Assembly: GCA_951812925.1 (NCBI GenBank)
Contig: OX638369.1
Coordinates: 23,837,329-23,901,328, forward strand
Origin: Calliopum simillimum
Taxonomy: Eukaryota; Arthropoda; Insecta; Diptera; Lauxaniidae
Direction of reading: 5' to 3'
DNA length: 64,000 bases
A program made the translations under genes and the position numbers. Under the pieces are notes generated by a model. The model was not told the origin of the DNA. It saw only the letters and a list, made by a program, of their open reading frames with translations, and did no database searches. Shown here piece after piece: positions 22,586 to 34,600 of the stretch; position 1 is the stretch's first letter; every line of letters starts with the position of its first letter.

Positions 22586-24250
22586 GTAAGTTACACCATT
22601 TTGTTACTTTTTCTTTCTTTTCTATGTTTTGCAAATGAAAAAGAAAAAAAAAATCCAAAGTTTTTTTCTTTCAAATGTTTACTTTTTTGACTGTTTAACA
22701 TACGAGAAAAATCAAAAAAAAAATCCATTTTCTTTGCATACCTTTAAGCGCAGTTGCATATTTTATTCAAAATACAACCAAAAAAAATCAAACTTTTTAT
22801 ACTTCTCATGCATTCGGCCGTTTAAGAGTTTGTTCATTCGTTTCAGTTTCTTTAAAAATTCATTAAATTTTTTCTTGAAAATCCAAACTTTTGTATTTTA
22901 AAGAGAAGATTGGCTCTCATTTTAAAGCTTCTAGTTAATCGTAAACTATCTAAACATTTCATAGGACATCACGCAATAAGAAAAAACGAAATTTTGCAAT
23001 AACATTTCATGAAGTGGCATATCAGCAAGCTTAGTTTCAAACAAAAAATGCTAAAAAATCAATTAAGTTTGGCATTGCGTATGATTAACATTTTGGTGAA
23101 CAAACTTTCTTAAAAATAATATTACTCATACGTCATGTCAAGTCAAACGGTAATTGAAAAATCAAATTTATTTCATATTTTGCATTTTCTGTGCATTTAA
23201 AATAACACAAGAAAGGAATTGGCTAGCAATGAAAGCTTTATGGAGCAATTTTTTCATAAACCTAATTGTTTTAATAAAAATCAAGAAAATTTTCAATTTT
23301 TAACAAAATAATTATAACTCAAATCCGATGTCATATAAATATAATTTAAAACATTTATATTGTCTAAATTTCATAAATTTTTAATAATTTAAGTTTTAAC
23401 AAGTGGCCGCATAACGTAAGCTATAATTTTCCTAGCTATTTTAGCGCATTATTGAAGAAAAAAGAATGCGCCACTTTATGCGCTACTATGCAATATTCAT
23501 TATGCCATTGTCATCGTCATCACCACCACCACTATCATATCTTTTTTGCTAGAATATGAACTTCATTTGCTGAATACACACCACCCATATATACACATAC
23601 AAAACAAAAATACATGACGCAAGTATATGCTAAAAATACAATACAACTGCATATACAAGAACTTAGCTACTAATACATTCAGATGCATAATACGTTAATT
23701 CGAGCATTTGCATTTGCATTAACCTTCGTTAATGGAAACATTTTATATACATTTTTGTTTTTTGTTTCGTATGTAGTTAAAGTTTTTAAAATTTTTATTT
23801 AAATTTCTCTTTATTCTTAAATAAAGTTTACACGCAACCGAGTTTTAATTTTTTAATTTTTTTTTGTCCTTTTGCAATATTTTGAAATATTTTTAAATGC
23901 AGTTTTCGTTTAAGTAAATTCTTTTTTTATACATAATATTTTAAGCTTTTATTTGTTTGCCCTTGAAAGTTTGTTATATTAACTAATTTTATAAGAAACT
24001 ATATTCCCTTTTTAAGTTAATGATTTTTTGTATTCAATATTTGTACATATTACCAAATGAAATTATTTGATGGTTTTGGCCAGGGTATACTTTACGCAAT
24101 CAAATTAATTGAATTTAAATTTGTTGCATTTCTACACGTTTGATTCGATTTTCATAAAATTAACGATTTGAAGATGCTTTTAAAAATTTATTATTGTTTA
24201 AGTGCAGTAAGGGCTAAATGGCACATCAGTCCAAGTGTTGAAAAAGTGCG
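22586..24250. other. turtle intron, no gene
   Basis: A/T-rich intron with one antisense core-motif copy (ATTACTCATACGTCATGT at 23121-23138) followed about 95 bp later by TTGGCTAG at 23219. No gene was recognised. Confidence 0.45.
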
Positions 24251-24259
24251 GCTCAAAGA

Positions 24260-25430
24260 TAGGTCGCAATCTTTTCAGCATTTCCAACGCTTGTGGTGAA
24301 TTTCCGTTATGCTAGAAGGTTGCTAAGGTTACTAAGCATCACGTATTATCAGTCAGTTTCAATACGCTCACGGCTCTCCGAAGTTATCGAGAGCGTTATA
24401 AATTTCCACTTTATGAATTATCTAGGGCGCAACAAATTAGTTAGTGATCAACAATATGGGTTCCGCAAAGCCCTCTCTGCTGGAGACTTAATGGCGTTTG
24501 TCACTGAGGAATGAAACCAATGCGTCCACCTTCTTGGTGAAAGTATGGTTAATGCTCTGGATATTTTTGAAGCTTTGGTGAAGTGAATGTCACGAAGTGC
24601 TGAAAAACACCTGTCCCATGGGTGTATTGCGCGATTGAAGCAAAATTTTGACCATCCCAACAGGACATTGTTTTAAAATAAACATTTTTAATAATGTACT
24701 TACATACATCCCGAAATCAATAAAAAGTCCCCTTCGTCAAGTTTTTTTTTTGCCAGTCATGCCTTTTAAATGCTCAATTTAGCCAAACACAATATTCCAC
24801 TGATGTTCAGCGTGTGGACATATTTAAGTTCCATAAGAACAGATACTTTTTTCGTGGAACAAGCCCAATTCTGGCCCTACATTGCACGCGGGGGGCATTG
24901 TCACTATTGTCCCACGCATTTTTCATATTCCGCAGGTAATTCTAAACTACCGCGGTTATTTCAACGGATTTTTTTTTTTTTTTTAATTTTCAACACAGAA
25001 ACCAAGTTTAACAGAAGAATTCTCTCCAAATAATCCCATGTACTTGCTACGGTAAAAAGTTCGATGTCCCCTCCGTCATGCTCAATATACCTGGTAGCAA
25101 GAGTTGGCGATTTGTTTTGTGTGCGTAATGCTCAATTATTCATAAAGTGTTGCTTCCGTCATGATTTTGCGTTATTTGTATTTCTAGTGTTGGAAGTAGC
25201 CGTTATATACGTATTGTCGTAGACGCTTGCACATCTAACGATCATTAATGCAGGAGTTCCAGAAATTTCCGTATCTTTTCTTTACTTTTTTCAAAGATTT
25301 TATGGTGTCGACCATTAACCCTATCCATTTCTTTGCGGACGACAGCATCGTTTGTTTTTTCTATTGCTTCAAAAAGCGTCCAAGCTCTGTGAGAATTGAA
25401 AGAAAAAGTCGTGGTTTTTCCCGACAGCTC
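24260..25430 (+). pseudogene. Non-LTR retrotransposon reverse transcriptase relic (I/jockey-type)
   Basis: Pieces of a reverse transcriptase are readable in several frames. From 24310 comes a segment ending YLGRNKLVSDQQYGFRKALS, the conserved block upstream of the catalytic domain. After a stop at 24512 a frame continues into VNALDIFEALVK, corresponding to the first catalytic-aspartate block. Near 25315-25355 NPIHFFADDSIV is the F/YADD active-site block. Between them lie stops, frameshifts and extra sequence. No endonuclease, gag or poly(A) end was recognised. It is an ancient, non-functional fragment in sense orientation within the turtle intron. Confidence 0.78.
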
Positions 25431-26655
25431 TGACATCGGTAAATATAAAAAATATTCATCAAAAAAACGGTGTATTTGGACAAACATTAAAAAAACCACG
25501 GATTTCCAGGGAAGTGAACGTTAGTTTTTCTTAGAATATAATATCTGTACCAAAATACGTTATTAGCGACTGCACTGAACGGCTGTGGACTCTATTTTTC
25601 TGCTTTAATGAAAATTTGGAATTTTCGATTTTTCGATATACACTGTAAAGTTTCTTACAGAATTTTTTTTTTTAATTTATGATAAGAATCATTAATTTAA
25701 TTGATTATTTTGAAAGTGGGAAAAGCCTATAACGAGACAAAAGTAATGCAATAACAGCAATTACCATGCTAAAATAGGAAATAGGCACAAACACTTTTAG
25801 GAAAAAGTATACATGATTGATAAATATAATGATTTAGATTTTCGCATGAAAAACTTAACATAACAGTAGTTAACCATGAAGTTTATAAAATTAAGCTGAT
25901 AACGGCCAACAGTTAAAAAAAAGATGTTGTATTCTGTTGCTTGACCTATTTCTCAAGAGAAGATACCAATGATTCAGTAAACTTTGACTTGATGCTAATT
26001 AATTGCTAATTGGAAATTGTTGTTTTTTATTACCATCACTTAAAGTATATACAGGTAAGATGTGAAAATCTTTATTCAACTAATTAGCATTTGATGAAAT
26101 CTAAACTATCTCGTTCATTAGTAATTGAAAGCATATCGAATGACGCCAATAATATTACAAGAAATCTTTGCACTAATGTTGTTGTTGTGTTGAAAAGTTT
26201 AAAATTGGATAATTAAATGCTAATTAAGAACTTTAGTTAATGTTCGGAGAGTTAATCCATTAGTTGCCTTTGAAAACTAAAACTAAATGAACAAGGCAAT
26301 CACTTTACATAAATTGTTATACATACATAAAATTATGTATGTATTTTAACTCGAATGCATGTAGGGTAAGCAATACTAATGTTGGCTAACTTTAACAAGT
26401 AGCTCTTCTAATAACACGAATTTGATGTTGAGATTTCACATTAAAATTTGAAAGTCAAACACTTCCATGGTCTTATTAAAAATTCAAATGTAGTGTCGAA
26501 AGAAAGTTTTTAAGAACTATATTTGAAAAACTTCCGTTTTATTTCATTTGTATCTTTGTTTTAACAAGCCAATCAATGTACTTATTTTTACCCTGCATTG
26601 CCTGGATTTTACAGTTTTTCCTCAATCACTAAAAGTCAGAAATATTGTAAGCTTC
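25431..26655. other. turtle intron, no gene
   Basis: A/T-rich intron. No transposon ends, tandem repeat or RNA gene was recognised. Confidence 0.45.
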
Positions 26656-26660
26656 AGCTT

Positions 26661-28211
26661 CATACGAGGGTTGTCTTTTGAATTTCAGCAATATATTACC
26701 TCTAGTGTTTTCCGATGCAAATTTGTACGACAGTTGATGAAAAGTTTGACATTTTTTAGGGTATTTTTTTTTTTTTCAGACGTCATGCGCTCAATTTATC
26801 TATCGGACCAGTTTGAATATGCAAACTCTAAAATTGGAGTTTTAAACGCTTCAACCGATTCTTCGTTGTCCATGCAACTGATCTAGGATTCTTGGAAACA
26901 AAAAGAAGTCATTGGGTGCTGTTCGGTTGGGAACCAAAGTTATGGCTTTCACTTTTAGTTCAATTTGAAAAAATTACCTTTTGGAAGACACTTGCGGACG
27001 AGTTGGTAACAGCTGTCCCTGCGTGAACTGCAACTATAAGCTGCACCAGCCGTGATTGACGTAGTGCTAACGACACTGTTGAGTGTGCGGCTTATGGTGC
27101 TGATAGTGCTAGTGTAGAAACTTAGCAAATCCTTCTTCCATATACGTAGCTGCTACTGTTGTGCTGCTCTCGAGCATCGAAGTGAAGAAATCTGCTTCTA
27201 TGGGAAGACGTCTCGAAAATTATTGCTTTAGAGCAATATCGCAGAAACAGAAATAACACAACTTTCGTTCTAATTTTAATTTAATTTTATTTGATGTAAA
27301 TTGATAAAAAAAACGATATAAAAAATGTGAAAATTTAACAATTCATATTTTATGAAGCTTACTACGTGGTAGATTTTCAACTTGAACTTTAGACTCGCTA
27401 AGAATTGTGCTGAGCAATTGTCAGCCTTTCTGTTGTATACGAGTGAGCGAGACAGCAACACTCGCTTGTACTAAAAATCGGTATACATATTATTTCAAGT
27501 TTTGATCGTTGACTGTAACGAGTAGTTACAGATCGTGCGAATGTGTAGTGTTGCCGTTCATCGGGTAATTACAATTAAGTTTGGGGACTTAGGTGCCAAG
27601 TCGGAACTGTAAGGCGAATGACTCGACAATTGGATTTTAAGAGTGCTCATATACTCGCTTGTTTCAGCCGATGTGTGAGAACTTGCATTGTCTTTATGCA
27701 AAATGATTTGTAGTTTTGTGTTGGTTTCTTTGAATTAATCGAAAACTTTTGGCAAACAAATGGCATTTTGGTTTTTAATAGTGAAAAGCCACACAAAAAG
27801 CAACTCCCTTCGTAAGATGTTGACGACGCACAACTTTTATCTGATTTTCTTTGAATGGAAAGACCCACACAGTAGATTGGTTTTTTGTTTCGAGTTCACA
27901 TGCAAAAATCACAAATTCATCATATGTGGCAATGGTGTGGATATTTTTGGAAGCACCTGAGACGAATTAAAGCGTTTGACGACATGATTCTTTTTTAGAG
28001 CATCTGGAAAGTTCAACTCGTAAGATTGTTTGTTTCATAGTTATACCGATGCCTAGAAATGCCTTGATTTCCCGATGAGTCACATGACGATCTTCTTCAA
28101 TCAGTTTTTGCACAACATCAACGTTTTCTGACCCAACAGCTGTTTTTGGACGACCTTCGCGTGAGTCACTTTAAGTGATGCCTATTCGAACTTGGACTAT
28201 TTTGACCACTT
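26661..28211 (-). pseudogene. mariner-type transposase relic, apparently interrupted by ~0.66 kb of foreign sequence
   Basis: Read on the minus strand, the N-terminal part (about 28170-27990) gives GRPK..., then EEDRHVTHREIKAFLGIG, the mariner helix-turn-helix. Near 27700-27585 comes HKDNASSHTSAETSEY (second catalytic Asp block) and HSPYSSDLAPK (third Asp block). The next expected block, APNDFFLF, is found only at about 26925-26905, and a mariner-like end (ACGAGGGTTGTC) lies at 26665. So 26930-27580 seems inserted between adjacent codons of the third block. Stops and frameshifts are present throughout. The neighbouring element at 28212 cuts off its 5' end. Confidence 0.65.
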
Positions 28212-29482
28212 ACACAGCTCGTCGCCTGAGTATTACTTTGCCGTAAACGCCAATTTCACTTTTTTGGGAAATCACTTTTTTAAGTTTGAGGTGGAATTAC
28301 AAACAAACTAACCGATCAAACTTAATTTTTTTTTCTTAAATACTTTCAGTAAATAATTTTATTTGGTTTTTTACAAATTACAGGATCCTATGCCTTCTAT
28401 TTTTTAAGTTATATTAATTTTTCTTCAGGTAGTTTGGCAAAATTTTTAAATTTCATGAAATATTTCTCACTTTTTTTTAACTTACAGAGAGTTTGTGGCG
28501 GCAGAAATGTCAGGAAATGTTGATATGAGTCTTTATTTTTCCATATTAATAAATATTACTCATATGACATGTGGTGCATGTTTGCATAGGAAATAGTTTT
28601 TAAATGGCTATAACCGTTGCAAATATAACGATAAATGGTCCATTTTTTCGCCATTTTAAGGACAAAACCATGCACTTTTAAAACTTACCATAGTTCATTT
28701 ATGGGAAATATATTAAAATGGGTCAAGTTTGCATGTAGCTAATATGTCAACTTGAATATATTGAAAATCGGAGCTAAAATGTGAAAATGACTTCGATCAA
28801 TAAAATTAGCAAATTTGTTCATTGTCTTTTAAAAGTTATTAAACTTAATGCTGTTAATATGCTTGCAGTGAATCTTAGACAAAATATAATTTTATTTTTG
28901 AAAATTTCGTAATAATAGGTACATTTAAAAGCTATTTTCATGTGGGAAATTATTTCAAATATAACTAGTATAAAGTGTATGGCTATAAATTATATTATAG
29001 TATTAAATCTACATTTGCATTTAAAACAAACTTACCGTAGTAAAACTGGAGTTAGTTTTGAGAGCGGAGGCTCTTCAAAATACTAACAGAACGGTCGTAT
29101 ACCACTGGTTGATGTACTAATCCACTAATTGGCTTAAGTTTATACGCTTAGTAATGCATTGCATTAAAACAATAGTGAATTATTATATGATTCATATGCA
29201 TATACGGCAAAACAAAAATAACTAAAAAAAAATTTGAAAATTTATGGAAAATTTGCCGTATATCCATATTTTTGGCTTTTACGGCAAACTAAAAATTCAA
29301 CTAGCTATTTTTGTGGATATACGGCAAAAGTCACACTCTATAACTCTGGATTGGAAAGAGATAGGACGAAATGGATAAATTATTCAGAAAGAGCGTACTC
29401 GGAAACATAAAACTGCATCCTCAGTTGAAAATGCGTGTTTTGGCGTTTACGGCAAAGTAATACTCAGGCGACGAGCTGTGTG
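28212..29482. mobile_element. 1.27-kb non-autonomous element with ~41-bp terminal inverted repeats
   Basis: The left end (from ACACAGCTCGTCGCCTGAG at 28212) and right end (to CTCAGGCGACGAGCTGTGT at 29482) are identical in reverse complement over about 41 bp, through TATTACTTTGCCGTAAACGCCA. The interior has no coding similarity. It contains several ACGGCAAA words (29203, 29280, 29321) and their complements near the right end, plus an antisense core-motif copy at 28555 (ATTACTCATATGACATGT). Its right end overlaps the left end of the Tc1-like element at 29473, so a target duplication cannot be resolved. Confidence 0.75.
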
Positions 29483-31133
29483 CGAAATAATAGCAGTAGC
29501 ATACTATAAAAAGGGTTTTTTCTACTGTAATCAACAAATAAAATTAAAATATTTCAAAGTTGAAATGTGTGTCATTATAATGCCATTTTGAAAAACATAT
29601 TCGTTTGGTGTAGAAGCAGCACATGAAAAAATTAACTCTAAGTTTTCCGCTATACAGCAAGTTTTGATTGTGAAAAATAATAGCAGTGTGATCAAACTAA
29701 GTTCATTTTGCAGATTAAGTGTGGGCAATAAGATCAAAGGTAAATTTCATTTGTTGAGGACTATTTTCACTCATCTAAATACGTTAAATTAAAAACGTGA
29801 AAACTATACCTTTTAGGAAAATGGGTCGTGCAAAACATTGTTCTTGTGAGAAGCGCGAAATGATAAAAACACTGCTTTCCGAAGGCAAGTCCTACAATTG
29901 TATTCAAGGTTTATTAAACTGCTTTGCAAAAATGGTAGTAAATGCCAAAAAATGGGTAGAAAAGCCTTAAACAAGAGGCCGAAAACAATCTCTTTCTAAA
30001 CGGGAATTGAGAAAAGTGGCAGCGTTAGCTAGAGAAAATCCATTTTGGTCTTCACAAAAGATTAAAGAAAGGCTGAACCTCACTGTAGACTCTTCTACAG
30101 TAAGGAAGAAGCTTATTGAAGCCAAGCTCTATTACAGAAGTCCCAGGAAAGTGCCACTTCTTCAGCCAAGACATGTCCAGGCTAGAATAAAATTTTCGAA
30201 AGAGCATATTAATTGGCCAACTTCAAAATGGCAGAACGTGTAATGGTCGGATCAGACGAAACTGGTATTTTTCGGCTCTAGAGGATGGAGACAATATGTT
30301 CAAAGACCATCTGGAGCTCCATTTGACCCAAGATATCTTGAAGGACCCGTGAAGCATGGCGGCGCAAAAATTAATGTTTGGGGCTGCTTTTCGTACTGTG
30401 ATGCAGGCCCTGTTTTTTTGGACAAAGGACAATAAGGATTTACCTTTATATGTGGAAATATTAGAGTCTACTATGCTGCCATACGCTGAATGGGAAATGC
30501 CGCTGAATTGGGTGTATCAGCAAAACAACAACCCAAAACACACCAGCAGATTAGCAAAAAATTTTTTTGTTTCAAATAAAGTTGAGGTCATGAGCTGGCC
30601 AGCACAGTCTCCTGACCTAAACCCAATCGAGAACCTTTGGGCCGATGTTAAGGAAGCAGTGGGTAAACAAAATCCAAAAAATGTGACGGAATTGTGGGAT
30701 ACGGTGCAATCAGCATGGAAGGCCATTCCTGTCGAGAAATGTCAACGTCTGGCCATTCCTGTCGAGAAATGTCAACGTCTGGTTGATTATATGCCTCGAA
30801 GGTGCTCAGCTGTACTAGCCAACAATGGCCATTCAACCAAATATTAACCATTTAACTTTTTTTTCTTTAATTTGTGGCTTTTGACAGTGTTTTCGATCAA
30901 AATTGTAGAGCGCTGCTATTTTTTTCACGAGTAAATTTGGTCGTTTCGTAAGTTTTTGCGTTCTTTAAAAAGCACGAAGCCCAATTTTATGGATATAAGC
31001 ATTAGTTTCTAGTTTCTTTATGTCTAAAGCAATTAAATGAATTTGTAAAATTAAATGCATTTGTTTTAATTTACATGTTTTTTTAATACAAAGATTTCGT
31101 TACATAGCACTGCTATTATATCGCACACAGCTG
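29473..31133 (+). mobile_element. Tc1-like transposon, inactive
   Basis: Ends are AGCTGTGTGCGAAATAATAG (left) and CTATTATATCGCACACAGCT (right), inverted copies with a few differences. The right end is followed by TA at 31134. Inside, on the + strand from the ATG at 29821 to about 30847, lies a broken transposase: paired-like helix-turn-helix part (KREMIKTLLSEGKSY), RKVPLLQPRHVQARIKFSKE, first catalytic block WSDQTK, then NNPKHTS and SPDLNPIENLW. Stops occur at 29968 and 30241, with frameshifts near 30430. The second catalytic Asp (DNDPKHTS in relatives) is Asn, so it is dead. A 30-bp block at 30721-30750 is exactly duplicated at 30751-30780. It is related to the element at 58171. Confidence 0.88.
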
Positions 31134-31139
31134 TACACT

Positions 31140-33090
31140 CTGCTTTTGGACGGTGCTTCGTTACCAAAACTATTTTTCAGTCGATTGATACACCTTTGTT
31201 AAGGTAAACTTAATCGAAAATCATAAAAAATCATCGTATGTATATTTTCTCGAGATAATTTAATTTTTTCTACGAATTTGACTTTTCTGCTGTATAAAAC
31301 ACAATGTTACAATGCAAATTGAAAGATGAGGTCTAAATAAAATATCCTAAAAAATGCCAAAATTTTCAACTGTTATAAAAATTTGCATCGCTAAACACGA
31401 GAAGTACTATGTTTCGGAAACTTAAAAGGCAACCTAAGTAACACAAAAAAGTTTTATTTTAGCCCTTAAGATTTGAGCTCTGATATCAAAGCTCCGATGT
31501 GAATTAGGGCACATGTTTAATGATCGGTTTCTATATATGTTTATGCTTGATTGATTTCTTAAATTTAATCAAAGGCCGCTATTAGTAACTGATGCTAATT
31601 TCAAATGAAAAAAGGACTAACCTCCACAAAAAAAAATTCAATAAAAGTTTTAATCAATTTCCAATAAAAACTTAAATAATTTTTTTATTTTGCCTACTCG
31701 GAATTCTCTTTGTCGAATTTTGGAAGAAAATTACTGAAAAACTTATTTAAATTTAAGAATTTCAACAAAGCATTGCCAATGGCAATCAAATTTTCATCAG
31801 CATCATTGCTTATCAAATGTTGCAATTACAATTGTAGCACACATACGTATGTAAGTCAAACGCATACACATACAGTAGCAGCAGCAGCAGCAGACTGTGT
31901 TAGTTATTTAATTTTTGATATTTGAATGACAGCTTGTCGTGCACAGGATTTTGAAATTGTGTACTGAATGTTCTGTCACTCAAGCATAAACATGCAACTG
32001 TTTTCAGTACAAACATACATACCAATAACTACTTAGCTACACTATTACAGCATAAACGTCAAGCATCTGTATTTGTGTATGCGTCTGCATGTGTGCACAA
32101 TAATTACGTTGACACTGACACAAACACAGACAACAACGCTCGTTGTGTTTGTATAAAATGTTACAAAATATTGCAGGTTATGTCAAAGTAAGCAACAGCC
32201 ACAATGATAATCTAGACACACACACGCACGCAAATCGCAAAATTGGCAGTGCAATTGTATGTGTGACGTTAAACTCAAAAACATATTGAAAGTGCTATAA
32301 TTATAACGCTTTGGTTTTAATTAAATTTTCCATTTCAATTAAATTTTCGTCATACAGGCTATAGAACGCTGTTGATGCGCCTAAAAGATGCCACATAAAA
32401 AATGTTGCTTTTTTTTTTGGCCAACTAACCAACTAACATACAACAAATGGCCAAAAGTTAAATGCCAGTTCGATTGAAGGCTTTTTAATGCGGCTTAAAT
32501 TTCAACGCTTAGTTATACGCATTACATTTAATTAGTGTTTTAAGCGTCAGCAGTAGAAATTAAAGCCAATTATTTGCATTTAATTTTTGTGTCAAAGTTT
32601 ATTTACAATTTAGGGGGGTTTTTTTTTGTTCGATTTGCTGTATTAAATTATCTGTAGACTTTTCGACATTTTGACATTTATATGTGAATTTTTAAGCCAA
32701 TAATAGTAGAGGATTTCAAATGTATTTATGTTTAATAAAGCATAGTTTTAGGTGCATATTGTGTCAACATTTATGGCAGTTAGCAGAATGCATGGCTTCA
32801 AAAGTTTAATTAATTTAAGCTGCCAATATTTGCTTAGTCATTCGTTTTACATGGCGTATGAGTAACATTCAATTCAATAGTAATCCCGATTATAAATGAG
32901 GTTAACTCATACGTCACGTTAAGCTAAAGGAGCGCAAATATTGCTGTATATATTTTTGTTATTTATAAATCATAATGGCTTTTATAGAAATGAAAAATTT
33001 GAGCAATTCGCTTTGCCATTTTTCTAAGTGGAATAAGTCCATAAAAGCGGCAATAAAAAAAAGTAATATCATAAATGTCATATACATATC
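31140..33090. other. turtle intron with core-motif remnants
   Basis: A degenerate family copy at 31470-31585 has GAGCTCTGATATCAAAG and AGGCCGCTATTAG but lacks a clear core. At 32849-32920 two cores face each other (ACATGGCGTATGAGTAAC and GTTAACTCATACGTCACGTT). CAG runs (31877-31893) and CA-rich tracts occur. No gene was recognised. Confidence 0.5.
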
Positions 33091-33094
33091 GGTG

Positions 33095-33300
33095 GCAGTA
33101 GGAAATAACGCCCAAAAGCAAAAACGAAATAACGCCCAAACAATGTGAAACAACGCCCAAATTACTTTCAAACAAATTTTTGAGATAATCATTTTGGAAG
33201 CCAAAAATTTGGACTTTATTTCGTTAAAAATATGGGTGTTATTTCGTTTTAATTTTGGCGTTTTTTGTCAATAAATGTTAAATAACGCCCAAAAAAAAAA
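33095..33300 (-). repeat. Array of AAATAACGCCCAAA words
   Basis: The 13-14-nt word GAAATAACGCCCAAA and variants recur at 33103, 33126, 33150 and 33283, and in the opposite orientation at 33235-33260. A similar but inverted and more degenerate series (GGGCGTTATTTTG, GGACGTTATGTCATTT) spans 34110-34450, on the other side of the 108-bp minisatellite. The two series may be remnants of the ends or untranslated region of one retroelement with a tRNA-Lys primer site. Confidence 0.6.
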
Positions 33301-33830
33301 AAATAACTACTCTAGTCACGTCCAAAAATCTATCTTCGATCTATATCCGTCGTGGTGCAATTCATTTTTTTTTTTTTTTTCAAAAATGAGCCCAAATCGG
33401 TCACTTAGAAAGATGGTAGACTGCTCTAGTCATGTCCAAAATATATTTTCGACCCTTACCCATCGTTTGGTGCAAAAAAGTTTTTCCACAAAAATGGGCT
33501 CAAAACGGTCACTTAGAGCGATCGGGGACTACTCTGGTCATATCCAAAATGTATTTTCGACCTTTCAACATTGTTTTGTGCAGTAAAATTTTTTCACAAA
33601 AATGGGCTAAAAACGGTCACATAAATGGGTCGTGGACTCCTCTGGTCATGTCCAAAATGTATTCTCGACTTTTCCCCATCGATTGGTGCAACAAATTTTT
33701 TTTACAAAAATGGACCCAAATCGGTCATTTAGAGGGGTCTTTGACTCCTCTGGTCATGTCCAAAATATATTTTCGACATTTCCCCATCGTTTGGTGCAAC
33801 AAAATTTTTTACAAAAATGGGCCCAGCTCT
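33300..33830 (+). repeat. 108-bp minisatellite, array 1 (about five units)
   Basis: Units of 107-109 bp contain AAAATGGGC(C/T)(C/A)AAA(T/A)CGGTCACTTAGA, CTCTGGTCATGTCCAAAAT and TATTTTCGACCTTTCCCCAT. Word positions near 33436, 33543, 33652 and 33760 fix the period. The same units make up 54630-55070 inside a TIR element. Open frames across it (33275-33586, 33432-33842) reflect the repeat and are not genes. Confidence 0.88.
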
Positions 33831-33989
33831 ATATGTAGATAAGAATGTAATTTCTTATATTATACTATACTTCAGTTACTGGATAAAAATTTTTAAAAAC
33901 TTTTATAAAAAACCTTTATTTTTAATAGTTTTGCAAAACTTTTTGAATAAAAGTATAAAAGTTTTATGGTCTGGTTATATGTAAAAAGC

Positions 33990-34600
33990 GAAAGTGTTTC
34001 GATCAATCTTCAAAACTGCATAGTAGTTAAAAGCAAAAGCAGAAAATCAAATTTTAATTGGCGCCCAACGTGGGTCGCTATATTTGTTTTAATTTTTCGT
34101 TACAGATTTGGGTGTTATGTCATTTTTATTTTGGACGTTATGTCATTTGGAAAAAAAGAAATTTCGCCCAAAATGAAAAACGAAATAACTGCCAAAATAT
34201 TAAATACAAGAAACAAAATAAAATATCACCCAAGGAATATGAAACAACTCCCAAAAACAGAAACGATATCATTTAAATTTTAGGTGATAATCATTCTGGA
34301 AATAACACCAAAAATTCGTTTATATGAAAATAGTTTGGACATTATTTCATTTTTATTTTTGGCCATTATTTTGTATTGTTCTGGGCGATATTTCATTTCA
34401 ATAATTGGGCGTTATTTTGTTTTTTTATATTTTTGGACGTCATTTGATTTTTTTGTTTTGAACGTTTTTTTCCTCCGCCATAATCGATTTTATTTTTAAA
34501 GCGAAGTTGTTTTGATCAATCTTCAAAGCTGCATAGCGGTTAAAGGCGAAAGCAGAAAACAAAAAATTGATTGGCGCCCAACGTGGGGCGATAAAATTAT
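33990..34600 (+). repeat. Two direct copies of an LTR-end/tRNA-Lys primer-binding-site sequence
   Basis: A block of about 95 bp at 33990-34085 is repeated at 34502-34597. Both contain TCAATCTTCAAA, CTGCATAG and GCAGAAAA, followed by TTGGCGCCCAACGTGGG. TGGCGCCCAACGTGGGG is the complement of the 3' end of insect tRNA-Lys, the primer of several Gypsy-group retroelements (Osvaldo-like). I infer two remnants of LTR end plus primer site. No gag or pol follows. The spacing of about 512 bp could reflect a local duplication. Confidence 0.6.

Noticed and set aside
24770..25033. Separate small gene of 87 codons
   Set aside because: It lies between two recognisable blocks of the same reverse transcriptase relic and has no independent protein features.
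33275..33842. Frames of 68-136 codons with a repeated peptide, also at 54507-55241
   Set aside because: They coincide with the 108-bp (36-codon) minisatellite and differ only by repeat drift.
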